From contig OU612070.1 of NCBI GenBank assembly GCA_914767715.1, forward strand, positions 20,572,025 through 20,636,024: 64,000 bases of DNA. Direction: 5' to 3'. The position numbers and the translations under genes were made by a program. The first letter of the stretch is position 1. Every line of letters starts with the position of its first letter. Shown here one piece after another: positions 46,201-58,479 of the stretch. Source of the DNA: Membranipora membranacea. Its lineage: Eukaryota; Bryozoa; Gymnolaemata; Cheilostomatida; Membraniporidae. Under the pieces are notes generated by a model. It had not been told where the DNA came from. It saw nothing but the letters and a program-made list of their open reading frames with translations, and ran no database searches.

Positions 46201-48114
46201 ATAGGCATTCCCACCGGATGACAGGATCATCATAGTAGACTGCATGTGTTCAAGTCATAAGGAATATAGTTCAGTCATAACATATTTTTGGCAACGATAG
46301 AGCGCCGAGTCCCCTTTAATATCTCGACAAACACCAAAAATAGCTTGGCAGTAAACAATACACTTGACTTAGCCCCTAACCACTGATAACAGACTGTTCA
46401 ATGTGTCAAAAATGTTGATAACCAAGCCGCTGAAAATGCACTGTAGTGTGATTACTATACTTGGCTTGATAAATAACGGATTTTATGAATGAGACAAGAC
46501 AAGCGGAAGCAGTTACTTAAATTAGCACTCAAACTCCCGATATTTTCCTGACATTTAAATATAACAAAAAGCAGAAGAATTACTCTGCTCATATCTTCGG
46601 ATTAAACAGCTACACCTTATTGGTCAAAACAGCAACTCAAGAATACACAACCTTGTTTGTTCAGCAAAATATGATTCCACTGATTGAAAAATCTTAGCGA
46701 GTTGTGACGCACGTCTTTTTTGCCCATATGATAAGCCCCCAAGTGAACCAGACACAGCGAGTACTTCAGGTCGTATCAATTATACATATGAGTCAGTGAG
46801 GGAGGGAGTACGGCTGACATGCTTACCTGTCGATCTGACAGTCTGCGTGCTGTGATAATGTAGCAGCCCTCCCCCTCCTTCGATAGCTTCAGGTCTGTAG
46901 CCGGGTGGCCTTTTATAACTTTCCATAGCCCGGTACTGTCATCCACAGTCATAGCCTGGGCTCTAACTCTGATAAGTGTGTTGTGTGATGTAGGGCTTGG
47001 TATAGGGCTCTCCAAAGAAGATGGTGAGTAGGCTGGGGACACTAAAGCAACGTCGTCAGAGCTTCTGCAATAAAAGAAGACAAAAAAAGATGGTCAGAAT
47101 AATGTGTAAAGTTTTTGTGACACTTTGTCCTTAACTGCAGTTCGCCCCCTTATACCTATAGTCTATAATTTGACCAAGGAGTTAAAGACTTTAACTCCCT
47201 GATTTGACTAGCTTCAAATTGTCAAAGAAGAGATTAACACCTTACGAAATAATGCTAACCAGTGTCCTTCTACAATGCCGGACAGGACAAACCGCAGCAC
47301 TAACCACTCCAAGTTCTATTCTGGGTTGTTTTGATCATTGGGTAGCCAGATTGTCGATAAACTAGATCAAATCTTACTGTCACAGAGAAAGAAAGGAAAT
47401 AATATTTAAATATTTGTGTGAAAGGAACTGTTTGTCACTTGCGATCATCACAACAAAAAAATACCACCATCCACGCCGCTGACTGAAGCCGGCAGCAACG
47501 CTTGTCTGGCACCATTTTTGAGACACCAGAATCACCATTAAGTGTGTCAGGAATTGTGGAACATCCGACAAGTCACCAGACAAGCCCCTCAAAAATTTCG
47601 AAGATGGTTGTTATCGAAAGCCTCAAGGCTATAAGACTGTGATTTCAGAATAAGAGAGGTTGTGTATTTGATACTGCCGGACTGAAAGCAGCCACACATA
47701 ATAAACATCAGCATTGGGCTTGGCGTAGCTAGCAAATCAGCCATTCACCCCAGCAGAATAAACTAAAAAAACCCTCTATACAACAATGTAACTATGTACT
47801 ATATTTATGCATTCATTCATGAGTTGGGCCGGAAATCGCAATTACAACTGTCAATGGAGCGTGACACAGTCTAATGCACATGTATTACACAGTACATAAC
47901 ATTGATGATGGAGGCTTGTATTTGCATTCAGTAATCGATAAAATGGAAACCTATACCTCAGCCAATAATATATGAATACTTGTGATCCAGAAAACAAAAT
48001 AGAGGTAACTGCTACAGTGGCCAGTAATATAACCCTGTGACGTAAAGATGTGGCGTAGAGGCGTGGACTACGCAGCCGAATGAAGGCAGCTCTAAAATAC
48101 ACCGTAATAAACAT
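40231..48114 (-). CDS. EVH1 (WH1)-domain protein, SPRED-type EVH1, no Sprouty domain
   Basis: Minus-strand exons: 48114-47957 (tentative first), 47064-46827, 44847-44670, 43649-43621, 42951-42844, 42433-42041, 40551-40231. With the tentative exon the frame totals 474 residues. Exons 2-3 encode one EVH1 domain: TLIRVRAQAMTVDDSTGLW, ITARRLSDRQ, CINTVYQ, FHHWRTEKQRQGVIFNS, GDARRFERLVRKAITEI. The FHHW and ADAR/GDARRF words resemble SPRED more than Ena/VASP or Homer. EVH1 domains bind proline-rich ligands or, in SPRED, neurofibromin, restraining Ras-MAPK signalling. The rest is Ser/Thr/Pro/Asn-rich (including repeated ITPPPA) and ends PPLPRKKKRHRGG-LRLCC-FSSHSSNGGSE. SPREDs normally end in a Cys-rich Sprouty domain that anchors them to membrane; none is visible here or in the 1.3 kb beyond. 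The polybasic stretch next to two Cys could serve the same purpose by palmitoylation. The first exon's membrane segment is discussed in the findings; exons 2-7 are well supported (confidence about 0.85). Confidence 0.72.
42440..42600. repeat. Tandem repeat, about 10-bp unit AGTATCATAT
   Basis: Roughly 15 diverged copies of ATAGTATCAT/ATAGTATTAT, beginning right beside the acceptor of the EVH1-gene exon at 42433 (within its polypyrimidine/branch region on the minus strand). Confidence 0.85.
43983..44142. repeat. Foldback element C, about 160 bp
   Basis: Left arm GGCTACTCCCGCTGTATTTT then CCATAGGATTGGGGCACTT; the reverse complement of the right arm reads GGCTACACCTGCCATATTCT then CCATAGGGGTGGGG. 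Arms of about 43 bp. A half-copy lies at 16364-16450. It sits in an EVH1-gene intron. Confidence 0.7.
47172..47204. repeat. Short palindromic element D, copy 1
   Basis: ACCAAGGAGTTAAAG followed directly by its inverse CTTTAACTCC, near-perfect palindrome; same sequence recurs at 54145, 57950 (half) and 58443. Confidence 0.75.
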
Positions 48115-48248
48115 TCAGACAACTTGGGTGGTATACCTAATATAACTAGTTTTGTATGGCACAGCTGTAAAATACGAATAAGAACAAAAACGTTTTATAT
48201 TCGACTAGGTCCGTATTAATGGTTATAACAAAGTCTGTTTTCGAACCA

Positions 48249-48292
48249 GCGGCAGCAAAGCGGCAGCAAAGCGGCAGCAAAGCGGCAGCAAA
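48249..48292. repeat. Tandem repeat, 11-bp unit GCGGCAGCAAA, 4 copies
   Basis: Four perfect copies of GCGGCAGCAAA about 135 bp upstream of the proposed EVH1-gene start; it is the most GC-rich patch of this spacer. Confidence 0.95.
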
Positions 48293-51200
48293 GCTGAGCG
48301 GCTAGTGGAATCAACAAACAAAGAAGGATGTGCCAATTATGAAAGGTTACCGCTGTGCTGCTCTAATTTACAGAACACTGTTCCGCTGCCGTCAGCAAAA
48401 GCATTTGCTGCCTTATACAAACGCCCACAATCATCTATCTATCCATCTACCCAGCCAAACTTCATTATGGTAATTAATAATTATATCAATAAATTTCATG
48501 CATTCAAACTAAGTACACGTAAGTGTAGTATATGCACATTGATAATGATAGCAATACAGGGAAATCTGTACAAAATGTTTTCAAACTTATTTTGTGATGA
48601 AGCCAGGGAAACCTTGAATCCCACATATATACACTAAGTAGCAAACACATGTCCAAACTGATGCAGTTAGATCATGAATATAAAAATTGAGTCAAATAAA
48701 CAATACTTTTTAAACAATAAATTGAAAAAAGTCAGCTCAAATTTAACTTTAAATCAAGTGAAAATCGGTTAGGGATGTCCCGTGAGTGCAACAGTCCGTC
48801 AACAACACTCTGAATATTCAATTCTAAACAAAGGGCTTACGTAATATCAAAATTAACTGGTAACAAGCTGGAAGGGCACCTGTTAATATCCTGTAACATT
48901 GCCATACCAACTTGGAAGATAATTCCAACCCAGCACATACTCTACTCAGTCCAGCTTGTTACTTGGTTACTGTAGCCTTTAATTTATCCAGCCAGTAAAC
49001 AAAGCTAACATAATTTACATGCTTACAATTCCAGCTGGTTGTCACAAAACCTGCCTTCCGAATTCATGCTGGGCCAGGCAGATAAACAACCCAGGTTCAG
49101 AGACCTTATCATCATATCCAAACTCCTGACACTCTACTCTATTACGCTGTAAGTTAGATATCAAGGTGGCACATCTCTAAACCATGCACTAACGAATTAA
49201 ATCGGTCAGCAAGTTCGACAGGAAGGAACTAGAGATAGATACTACACAACACAAATCCGCTACTCGAACAATATGATAACACCAGCAGTAACTTCCTAAT
49301 CACACCAATAATACATCGCATGTGATAGGGCCACTGGCATTGTATGAGAGAAAGTCACCCAGCACATGGGGCCTAGCCTACAACAGCATCGTAATACGAT
49401 GGATCATAAATTTAAACATTTCCAAGCTGTAAAATCACACCAATATCAATAGATGAAGATCTAAAATGAAGCAGCAAAAACACATGCCTGTTCGTCGGTT
49501 AACAACATCAAGAGGATAAATAAACTCCCAAAACTGACAAACCACAGTCTAATATGGAGATTGTCAATAAATGAAATACATAATTATGATAGATAATGGA
49601 AGAAATAAAATATAATGTTTTGCATGAATTTACTTATTCAATTAAGTAAGACCCTAGCCTAGACCAACTTCAGAATTCTCAACTCTGCAATTCCTTCCAT
49701 CAATTGTTGTGTTTTCCCAGCTTTTTCCAAAAAGCTTAACATTGGGTTAGTGCTCGCAGTACAATTTACAGGATCAGCATGAAACAGCAACAAGATTGAA
49801 TTAAATAAGCTGCTATCCCTTGCAGTGGATGGTTGGTGACGATTGGTACACAGTAGTCAGATAACAACCTCTGCTAAAACTCAGCAGTGGCTCCAAATAT
49901 ACCCAAAATGTACATTGCCTTCGCGATCACTAGGTTGAAGATTATAGCGCCTTCAGACATCCAAGTTTCCTTATAAACTGCAACTTATCCATCTGCATCT
50001 TTGTTTTCCATCAAATAGACCTATCAATCGCCTCATCCAAGGTAGACATACCACTATATGGCAAGTTCATCTCTCACAGTTGGAAAAATTAAATTTAAAT
50101 CAATGATACCAATCCACTATCAGGTACATGTCAAAGTATATCACATAAAAAGACACTGAATGTAAGAGGTTCGTTGATTCTTGCTAAATTGGGTGGTGAA
50201 AAAAGTCAACTAGAACTTGAACACACTGAGATTTTTTAACTAGAAAGTACTACTCTACTGATCTACTACAAACAATGACATGAACAACTATATTTTATCC
50301 AAGGCTTGTACAAGTCTCAAACAAGACTGATGTTGATGTGTCAGCTGGTCCGACTCTTGGGGTGTATCATGAATTCAATCATTGTAGCTGTATCAGTCAC
50401 ATTACAAGACAGTTGGTAAGAAAACAACCAACTTATTAAAAAAAAGGAGTGACTGTCACTTCAGTGTAGGGAAGTTGAAGGTTTTATCCATGCTCTTGCC
50501 ATAAAATACTTCATCTAAGAGTGAGTATACAAACTTGCACATCAAACATTCTAACCCATCCAATATACTGGTCACCGAGTCACAATGTACAGAGCATTGC
50601 ATCATGCAAAAGAAAACATGAGAGAAAACTCACCCAAAAATTTCACCTCCATCCATCTTTGACAGTCATTTTCATAGTAAGCAACCAGTTGCAGGTTTGT
50701 AGCACATGATCTCAAAAATAAGTCTGTTAGAGGATGTATCAGAGCGCTTTGTTACCCATGATTTGATTGTGTGAATATTACAGGTGCTCAGTCTATATTC
50801 ATGAATGACGACTGTTCACTCAGTGTTAAGGCGCATTGAAACATTGATTTACAAACTAGCCACAAAATTGTGCATGTGCCGCAAATGTACTTGAGAAACC
50901 CACCCAAATAATATCTCATCAAGTTTTGATCAGGTTGGTGATACTATTTCACAGCATATAATGATAATGTTGAAACATATATAAACAAAGTAGCTCATGA
51001 ATACCACTCCCACGACATTCATTCATAAAGTGGCCAGACAGGCAGGCAAGCACCTGCGAATGTTTATATCTGAAATGAGGAAACAACTTCCCAAATACAG
51101 AAAGTACAATCAGGGAATTTGGGACTCCCTGGCCAAAGGCCCAAATTGATAAAAAATCATGAATTGGATTCGTACTAGCATTCTACCAATCTCTTTTTCT

Positions 51201-52053
51201 GATGCAACCTACTGTGAGTGTATCTCTGTCTATGGTAATCAACAGAAATACTTTTGTAGGAGGCTTGAGGAGTGGGAGGGGTACGTGACAATCATACATG
51301 ACAAGTGGGCAGACCAAGAAATCAGGAGGTCTCCAAGGACGAACTATAAACCCGGACTACCACTCTGCGTCCAAGAGTGTGGATGCAATTTAGGCCTAGT
51401 GTATAATATTTCCAAGCCAAAACTTGACTGTAAATTTTATTAATTGCATAATTTTACCTCATTATGTGGATGAAATTGTCATGATATAACCAACTTGGGA
51501 GGAGCAGCCTTAACAACACTGGTAGGTAAGGCTCGAATATTGAATAGCCGCTTACAATACATAGTGTTAATAAGCAAATACATAGGTATGTGTACTGTGA
51601 TGGTAGGAGAACACAGTAACTCTTGCAAAGGGTAGCTTCAAAAACTTTCTGAGTAAAGGAAGCTGAAAAAGGGAGGAGAAAGGGAGATAGGGAGGGGATG
51701 GGAATTACCCCTAAAAACTGGGAACCTCCATACCAAAAAGGGAGACTTGTCAGGTATGGTGACAATGCTCACTGCATGCAAGTTCAAGGTGTAATCAATT
51801 GGTCTAGTTCATTAGTTCAAGGCACAGCAATGGTAGAATTTTTTTCGTTATAGCTTACTCTTCATTATTTGCCATTATTGAGCGGCAATGCCCATAACTT
51901 ATGGTCTGCATGTATATATATAAATTTAAATATATATATAAATATACTCGTTCATTTTTATTTGCATTTATATTGTTTATGCTCATGGTTTAATAACACA
52001 GAAAATGGACCAACAAAAAATAAATGGTCCAGTGTAGTCAGTGGGTGGTATCT

Positions 52054-52059
52054 TTTATT
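52054..52059 (-). terminator. Candidate poly(A) signal, SR-protein gene
   Basis: TTTATT on the plus strand (AATAAA on the minus) about 320 bp after the SR-gene stop. Confidence 0.45.
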
Positions 52060-52378
52060 TACAGAGAAACAAAAATTAAAAACGTACATACAAAGAGACA
52101 CCAAGATAGTGCTATATTATTACATGAAGATTAGAATTAAAAGGAAAAATCAATTGCTTTATAAATTCAGTTCAAGATCCGAATCAAGACTACGTATTGA
52201 AAACCTTACTGAAAATACAACGCAATAATGGATTTGGTATAATATACAGTTATGATTATGTAGCAGGGCTTCATCGGATGGAGTAGGGTAAGCTCCTCAC
52301 ATACTCTCCTTAGTCAAAGCATCAGTTTCATGATGGGGAGCTTAATCTAATAGGACAGAGGGGCTGAGGGGTTAGATA

Positions 52379-55300
52379 TTAATCTCTCTTCTCTGACCTT
52401 GACCTTGATCTAGACTTGCTTCTACTTTTAGCACTGCCCCGGCTTCCACTAGAAAAAATACAGAATAACAAAAATCTTTAAATTCATAGGCTAATTCATC
52501 TCGGCTTGCATCATTCAGTTTAGCTCTAACTGTTAAACAAGTTGGTGAGGGCCGGTCTTGAGCTTTTATAGAACTTGAATTGGCGCGAGGTCAATTAATC
52601 CCATGGGGTAGTGTATAACGTCATAAATAACTGTAAACCAGGAAGAAATTTTCCACTCTGTAACTAATGTGATAATTATTCTGGTTCGCCTCTGTAGCTG
52701 AGAAGGTGATATTACACCACCCAGCAAACAGCGACATGTTATTGGTATTGTTTACACGATGTCACATCACAAATTTAGCGCCCAAGTAGAAGTTACGTAA
52801 TTGCAGACCAAAGCTGAGCCAATAACATAATATAGTGTCTGTTTTAGACAGCATCTATGACACTCTATTTCCGTTCACACACATTTATACACTTAAATAT
52901 TGGACTCAGACATGGGTTTTAACGCTTCGGATTAAAGTGGAATTTTCTGATGGCCCATGTGAAGGAAGTGACTCATAGTGATACAGTATTAGGTCGAGCT
53001 TAATATAACGTTATATCACAGGCTCTTCTATCTACGCATTCTCTGGGTTTATTTATTGCATTCATAAACATCAGCTTCCGTTCTAAGTTAGCTTCCGACC
53101 GTTGTGCCGATTTTCATGAACCGAACATGTACCATGACCAAATACATTTCCATGTCATTATCAAGAATTGTAGAGGAATAGCAGAATTCATCTTTAACTA
53201 ACCTTCTACTCCTGCTTGGGGATCTTTTAGCCTGTGATTTAGATTTACTCCTGTCTCTAGATTTGCGGGGTGAGGCACTACGTCTTGCTGATCTGCTGCG
53301 GCTTCTGCTCTTGGATTTGGATCGACTCCTGCTCTTCTTTGATCGGCTTCTGCTTCTGGAGCGACGGCTTCTGGATCGGCTGCGTGATCTGGACCTAGAT
53401 CTGGACCTGGATCTAGATCTACTGCCACTGAAATATGGAGAAGGAGAAGTTATCATATGCTGTCACATTCACATGATGCAGCCAATGGATTAATTAAAAT
53501 GATGAGCACTGGTGGGGAGGTTCAAACGAGCAAGACCATGTCTTCTCATGAACATATCATAACTATATCCAATTCTTGTTATACGAGTTGTCTCCACTTT
53601 GAAAATGTATGACAAAGAAAGGACAACTCAAGTATTTATAGTCCTCGCCACAAGCATATGGCCATATATATAAAGATCTAATACAATTCTATATATGGCC
53701 GCAAGGAAATCATTCTAGCCAAAATAAAATGGCATGGCCATGTTCTTTCTGCATTTAAAAATCAAGTAGCTCACCTTCGGCGACGGCTTGACTTAGAGTC
53801 TTTCTCGATTCTTATTCTCTTTCCACCGAGCTCAGTATCATCAAGCTTATCAATGGCAGTCTCCATGTCAGAGTATGTGGCAAACTCAACAACACTAAAA
53901 CAAGTTCATAAATTACATAAAAACCTCAATACAGCATAAGCTATCACCTAAATATCATTTTGAGCAAAATTTAACAAGGCATTCAAACCAATTCTCCCCT
54001 GTTTACACTGAAGTCATCATACTTGGGAGGTTTCAAAGATGATGAGATTTGAATAAGCAAAACATCATACAAATACTGAACATAACAAGTTAAGCCACCA
54101 GTCATTATCCATAGTTTAAGATTGAACACCAAACAGAGTAGTGTTATACCAAGCAGTTAAAGACTTTAACTCCTTGGTTATACATACCCCTCTCCTTTAT
54201 AAGGTCGATGAGCATCAGCGTATGTCACCTCACCAGCCTGCCTCATGTAATCCTTCAAGTCCTGTAAACATAGAAAGCTATTTAGACTCGAGCCCTTTCT
54301 ATCACCGGAGATTTTTAGTTCCAAAAGTAAGTTATTATACTTTTTACTTCATTACTATACTTTATTACTGCTATCGGAGTTTTCAGGATCTCTGTACAAG
54401 TCTGCTATATTATTCAAAATGATTGATGCCAGATGAGCGACATTTTTAAGCACCTGCAAACTCTCTATCAATCATTTTAATATTACCCATCAATGACATC
54501 ATCAAAATGCCTTGACATCTAAGAGATGAGTTCATCATCATCGCACCATCATCATATTAAAGGAGCGTCTCAATCTTCACATCACTGTTTAGCTATGGCT
54601 TCAAAAGTACGCCCTGTGGCGGCTTCTTATCATCATGGGACGGGTGGAGGGACTTCATTGACTGATATTCGCGGCGTGGTGACATCACCAATAATGGGGC
54701 CTAATCTATTTCTGATGATTTTCTGAGAGGGGATTGATTGGACATCTCATCTTAGATGAAATCCTACATCTGATGACATCATCACATCACGCTATGACGT
54801 CATTGGAAACATCTTATGACATCGTCACTACTTCGTGATGCGAACATCGTCTTACATCATAACATCATCAAGAGCTAGAATCAAAACAGTACTCCTAGTT
54901 GAATTGGACGACGTAAATGATAACATTAATGAACACAGAGGTTATGAGCATATTTTTGCTAGGCCCTCTGCCTATCCAGCCATAACATGTATAGAAAAGG
55001 CTATAAAGATTGTCTGTTGTTCAGCTTCCTCTGCATACAAGGTGATAACCACGTCAAAAAGGTAAAAATTGATTCAGAAACTTACCCTTCTCTGATGATC
55101 CTACACATTTAAAACGGGGTTAAATCAAAAGTCTACATATGATAAAACAAGGTATGATGTATAATAAGGATATTGTCAGGCCAAGACAGGATACACTTCC
55201 AGACACTAACCTGCCAGCTGGTTCTAGATGAGAGGTTCTCAATGGTCACTCTATAGTCTGTTCTGGTAGGAGGTCCGTACCTATCAAGTAGAAATCAAAC

Positions 55301-56517
55301 AGACATTAAATATGTTAGTCAAACAGTTGAAAAGGATATGCATACCCTGTATAACTTCCTCATGTTATGTGCAGGGCAGTCCCGTTTTCCATAGGCACTG
55401 TAAACAAAGAATTTTGATCCCCTAAGTGAGACAGTAAAACATCATCGAAACTATGCACTATAAACAGCAACAAGACTGTGGGATACTTACTTATCCAGCC
55501 AGACAGGTACACCGTCTCTACCACCACGGTCTCCTCCTCGTCCACCACCTCTTCCTCCTCTGAAGCCTCCTCCCCGGCCTCCACCATATCCACCACCACC
55601 TCCATAGCCTCGATCATACCTAACAATCAAAATCAAGGGAATTAACCCATATCACACCAGTTTGTAGTGCCAACATTATAATCAGCTGTTGTAGGCATAG
55701 GATGCTGGAAAGTCTTTTCATCTTATTCAGTTAGACTGCTTGAATGTAAGAGTTAATTTTTACTGAAAATTTATGCACGTAGCCAGCCACAGTACATTGG
55801 GTTTGGGTATACATTATAATTTCATTTATTGATGTGTCTGGCAAAGTACAACAAGTGACACTCATTGATTGTCTGCTATTCTATCTTTTTAAAATTGAGA
55901 TAAGATACAGCTGTGGCAATTTTTTGTACCTGTCATTATCACGAGAGTTGTAACCATACGAGCGATCCCTGCTGTCTCGTCCGCTGCCGCTAGCCTTAGC
56001 ATGCTCTACAATAATCCTCTCACCAGCCAGCTCTGTACCATTCAACTCATAGACAGCATCATCGGCATCTCGGTACTCTTCAAACTCCTGAAAATTACAT
56101 AGAAATGTGAAGCAATGATGACACTATACATTAGAAAATCAAACAACTTGAGGACATTATGTTACCTGTTAACCCAAAACATGTCTCCTTCAAGGTGTTT
56201 GCATTTTCTTGGATGATAATCATGCAAGACAATGCAAACACCCTAGATCAGACATATTATACTTCCTTGGTTTGAGTGATAGAGCAATGACAGGACATAG
56301 GTATGCTTCTACACCATGATTAACCATAATAACTTTTAACATAATGTGTTGACCACCATTGAAAATTATTTGTAATAAACAAATTTCTTACCACAAACCC
56401 ATATCCATTCTTCAGGACAATCTCTCTGATTCTTCCAAATGACTTGAACAGCTTTTCAACGTCTCTTTCTCTTGCTCTGTGTGACAGTCTGCCAAGGTAT
56501 ACTCTGCTAGCTGTCAT
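52379..56517 (-). CDS. SRSF4/5/6: SR splicing factor, SRSF4/5/6 type, two RRMs and RS domain, 323 aa
   Basis: Eight minus-strand exons: 56517-56392, 56087-55930, 55619-55491, 55280-55211, 54261-54188, 53894-53775, 53427-53203, 52448-52379; 972 nt in frame, ending TAA. RRM1 at residues ~4-75 ([27 protein letters not shown]). A Gly-rich hinge of about 35 residues ([19 protein letters not shown]) follows, longer than in vertebrate SRSF4/5/6. RRM2 at ~145-215 is the pseudo-RRM with the invariant [19 protein letters not shown] motif that recognises GGA-type RNA and docks SRPK. The C-terminal ~100 residues are RS repeats ([20 protein letters not shown]), the site of SRPK/CLK phosphorylation. Role: constitutive and regulated pre-mRNA splicing in the nucleus. 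Many SR genes autoregulate through a poison exon; I did not identify one, but introns 4 and 6 (about 950 and 350 bp) are candidates. Highly confident by motif. Confidence 0.95.
54145..54182. repeat. Short palindromic element D, copy 2
   Basis: ATACCAAGCAGTTAAAGACT then TTAACTCCTTGGTTAT. It is an intronic palindrome whose upper end is only 5 bp from the 5' splice site of SR-gene exon 5 (donor at 54187 on the minus strand). Confidence 0.75.
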
Positions 56518-57375
56518 TCTGACTACAACAAAAACATCAACTTATATAGACAAGATACGGCCAGTTGGTGGTGTTTCAAAAATCTCAACAGACTCAGTAG
56601 ACATAATGAACTCAAAATAATGAGCTATCTATGCACATTTATATGAATAAGGCCGTTAATAATCAAAGACTTTAAGTTGGAGAATATGCTCCCTGCTGCA
56701 CATTACACGGTTTTGCGAGGAATATATTTATTTTCCCCCTTGACTAGCATTGTATTCACTTACTAACTGTTAGTGCAGTATTTTCAGGTTATAGAATGGA
56801 TGTAGTAGGTTCATATCCCACTAATTAATAGCATCGTTGGTATATTAATAATATTATTAGGCATGAGGCCCCATAAGTAAGCACTTACTACCTACACATT
56901 ATTGTACATGGGTTATATCATAATAAGAATTATCATTATTAGACATACACAGACATTTTTGGATATGACTAGCTAGGCCTACGCCAAGATGGGTAATTAT
57001 ACCCATCACTGTGTCTATTAATTTACAAATAATTTCATTGAGTTAGGTTGAACAGTAAAAGACTCAGTCAGTTATTAAATTAAAATCATAATTACTTTTT
57101 CTAGAGCTAAGGCGTAAGCAGCTAGTGGAAGGCCTACCTACTTACTAACTAAGCCACAGGTAGTTAGTCACCTTATTTTAAGTATTAATAGTAGTGCAAG
57201 GAGGACGACTTCATGGTTAGTAAGTGGCTTGGTTGGACCGACAGACCAGAGATTAGAATCATGATCATGATATTTTATGCAAATAAGTAACAACAATGAT
57301 TCACAATGCCTGGCTTGTGAATACCATAATGAAGCTTTTGAAATAAGACACAATAGATATAAGAGTTTGTTGTTT

Positions 57376-57399
57376 TATATATATATATATATATATATA
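57376..57399. repeat. (TA)12 microsatellite
   Basis: Uninterrupted TA dinucleotides. Confidence 0.95.
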
Positions 57400-57946
57400 C
57401 ATTGAAATAATAATTTACTTTGTGATACTCAGGATTCAACATAAAATAATTGGATAATAGAAATAAATAGCAATAATAATAGATAGACAGAGACTCGCCT
57501 TACACGTCACAAGACAGTCAAACTGTTTTCTTTGGCAATTAAATTGGTGCAAATTTATTCAATCCTTTACCTTGTGTATTTTGTTCACTGAATGTGCTCT
57601 ATGTGAAGCGAATTTTTCACTGTATTGCACTTCTTTAGGTGATGAAACTACACAACAAAGTTTTCTTCCTCTAACTCGTTATGGTGCGCTTTCCTTAAAA
57701 GGAAGTTGATCAGAGAGCATGCGCGGTATTAAGGAGACATGTGTTTATCCAATCAAATGGCAGTAAAATCCTATGACATTTATTCTGCCAATATCTCCAC
57801 ATGTCATATGGAGCTGAGAGAGACTTACAAGAAGATATATCTGTATACTTTTCACAGTTTACATTTTTATCACCATTTAGATTATGTGTTGACTGCATTT
57901 AATAAGCCATGGGCCTCCTTCTCAGGTCCTTAATAACCATGACCAA

Positions 57947-57962
57947 GGAGTTAGCTTCTTAC
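57947..57962. repeat. Half copy of palindromic element D
   Basis: CATGACCAAGGAGTTAGC carries only one arm of the palindrome found complete at 58443. Confidence 0.4.
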
Positions 57963-58442
57963 CATGACAAAGCAACTTGTATAGGGGTACATCAAATTCA
58001 ATTAATTAATTAATATAATTAGTCTTATAATTACATTATTATAATGATCAATGAGTTAACTCTGATTGATTGACATATTTCATTCCAATCAGAGCCAAGA
58101 CATTGGCTACCCATTGTTTTGCAGTATCATTAGAGTACAATCCTAGCTGGCCTATGATGTCAGTTGGATTTGTGGATGGGGCTCTTTCTTGGTGGGCTTG
58201 TTGTGCAAACTGTGTGTACTTTATTAAAGAAGTTAGGGAGCATCCAACTTCTTTCTTTACCTGAGTCTTCTCACACTCAGGGAGTTTGAGTCCCTGGTCC
58301 ACTTATCAACTCCACCAGTTAAGCAAAGTGTAAGAGCATGCTTGCAAGCCGCTGATGATCACATGGTCCCAAGCGCTGGTGAACCGTTTTCAGGTTGTTG
58401 GTAAACGGCAGATGCTTCCAGGGGAAATATTACCCCTGCGTC

Positions 58443-58479
58443 TGATCAAGGAGTTAAAGTCTTTGACTCCTTGGTCTGA
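58443..58479. repeat. Short palindromic element D, copy 3
   Basis: TGATCAAGGAGTTAAAGTCT then TTGACTCCTTGGTCTGA, a near-perfect palindrome. Confidence 0.75.

Larger units (their letters stand above)
48115..52378. other. 4.3 kb spacer between EVH1 and SR-protein genes
   Basis: Head of the EVH1 gene and tail of the SR gene. AT-rich, contains the 11-bp tandem repeat at 48249 and the SR-gene poly(A) region. The longest frames (51159-51443 plus strand, 51454-51765 minus strand, 51869-52228 plus strand) show no recognised domain and no splice context, so I do not call them. A 5' UTR exon of the EVH1 gene could be here. Confidence 0.5.

Noticed and set aside
51159-51765. Open frames of 94 (plus) and 103 (minus) codons in the EVH1-SR spacer
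   Set aside because: No recognised domain, no matching splice sites, and composition like surrounding AT-rich DNA. Could be an unknown gene or transposon relic but cannot be supported.
53088-53493. Three long overlapping frames around the RS-repeat exon
   Set aside because: Only the frame giving Arg-Ser repeats joins in phase with neighbouring SR-gene exons; the Asp/Leu- and Asp/Pro-rich frames are shadows.
54526-55065. Plus-strand frames with Ser/His and Thr/Ser runs
   Set aside because: They fall in an SR-gene intron rich in ATCATC/TGATGACATC words; low-complexity sequence, no exon boundaries.
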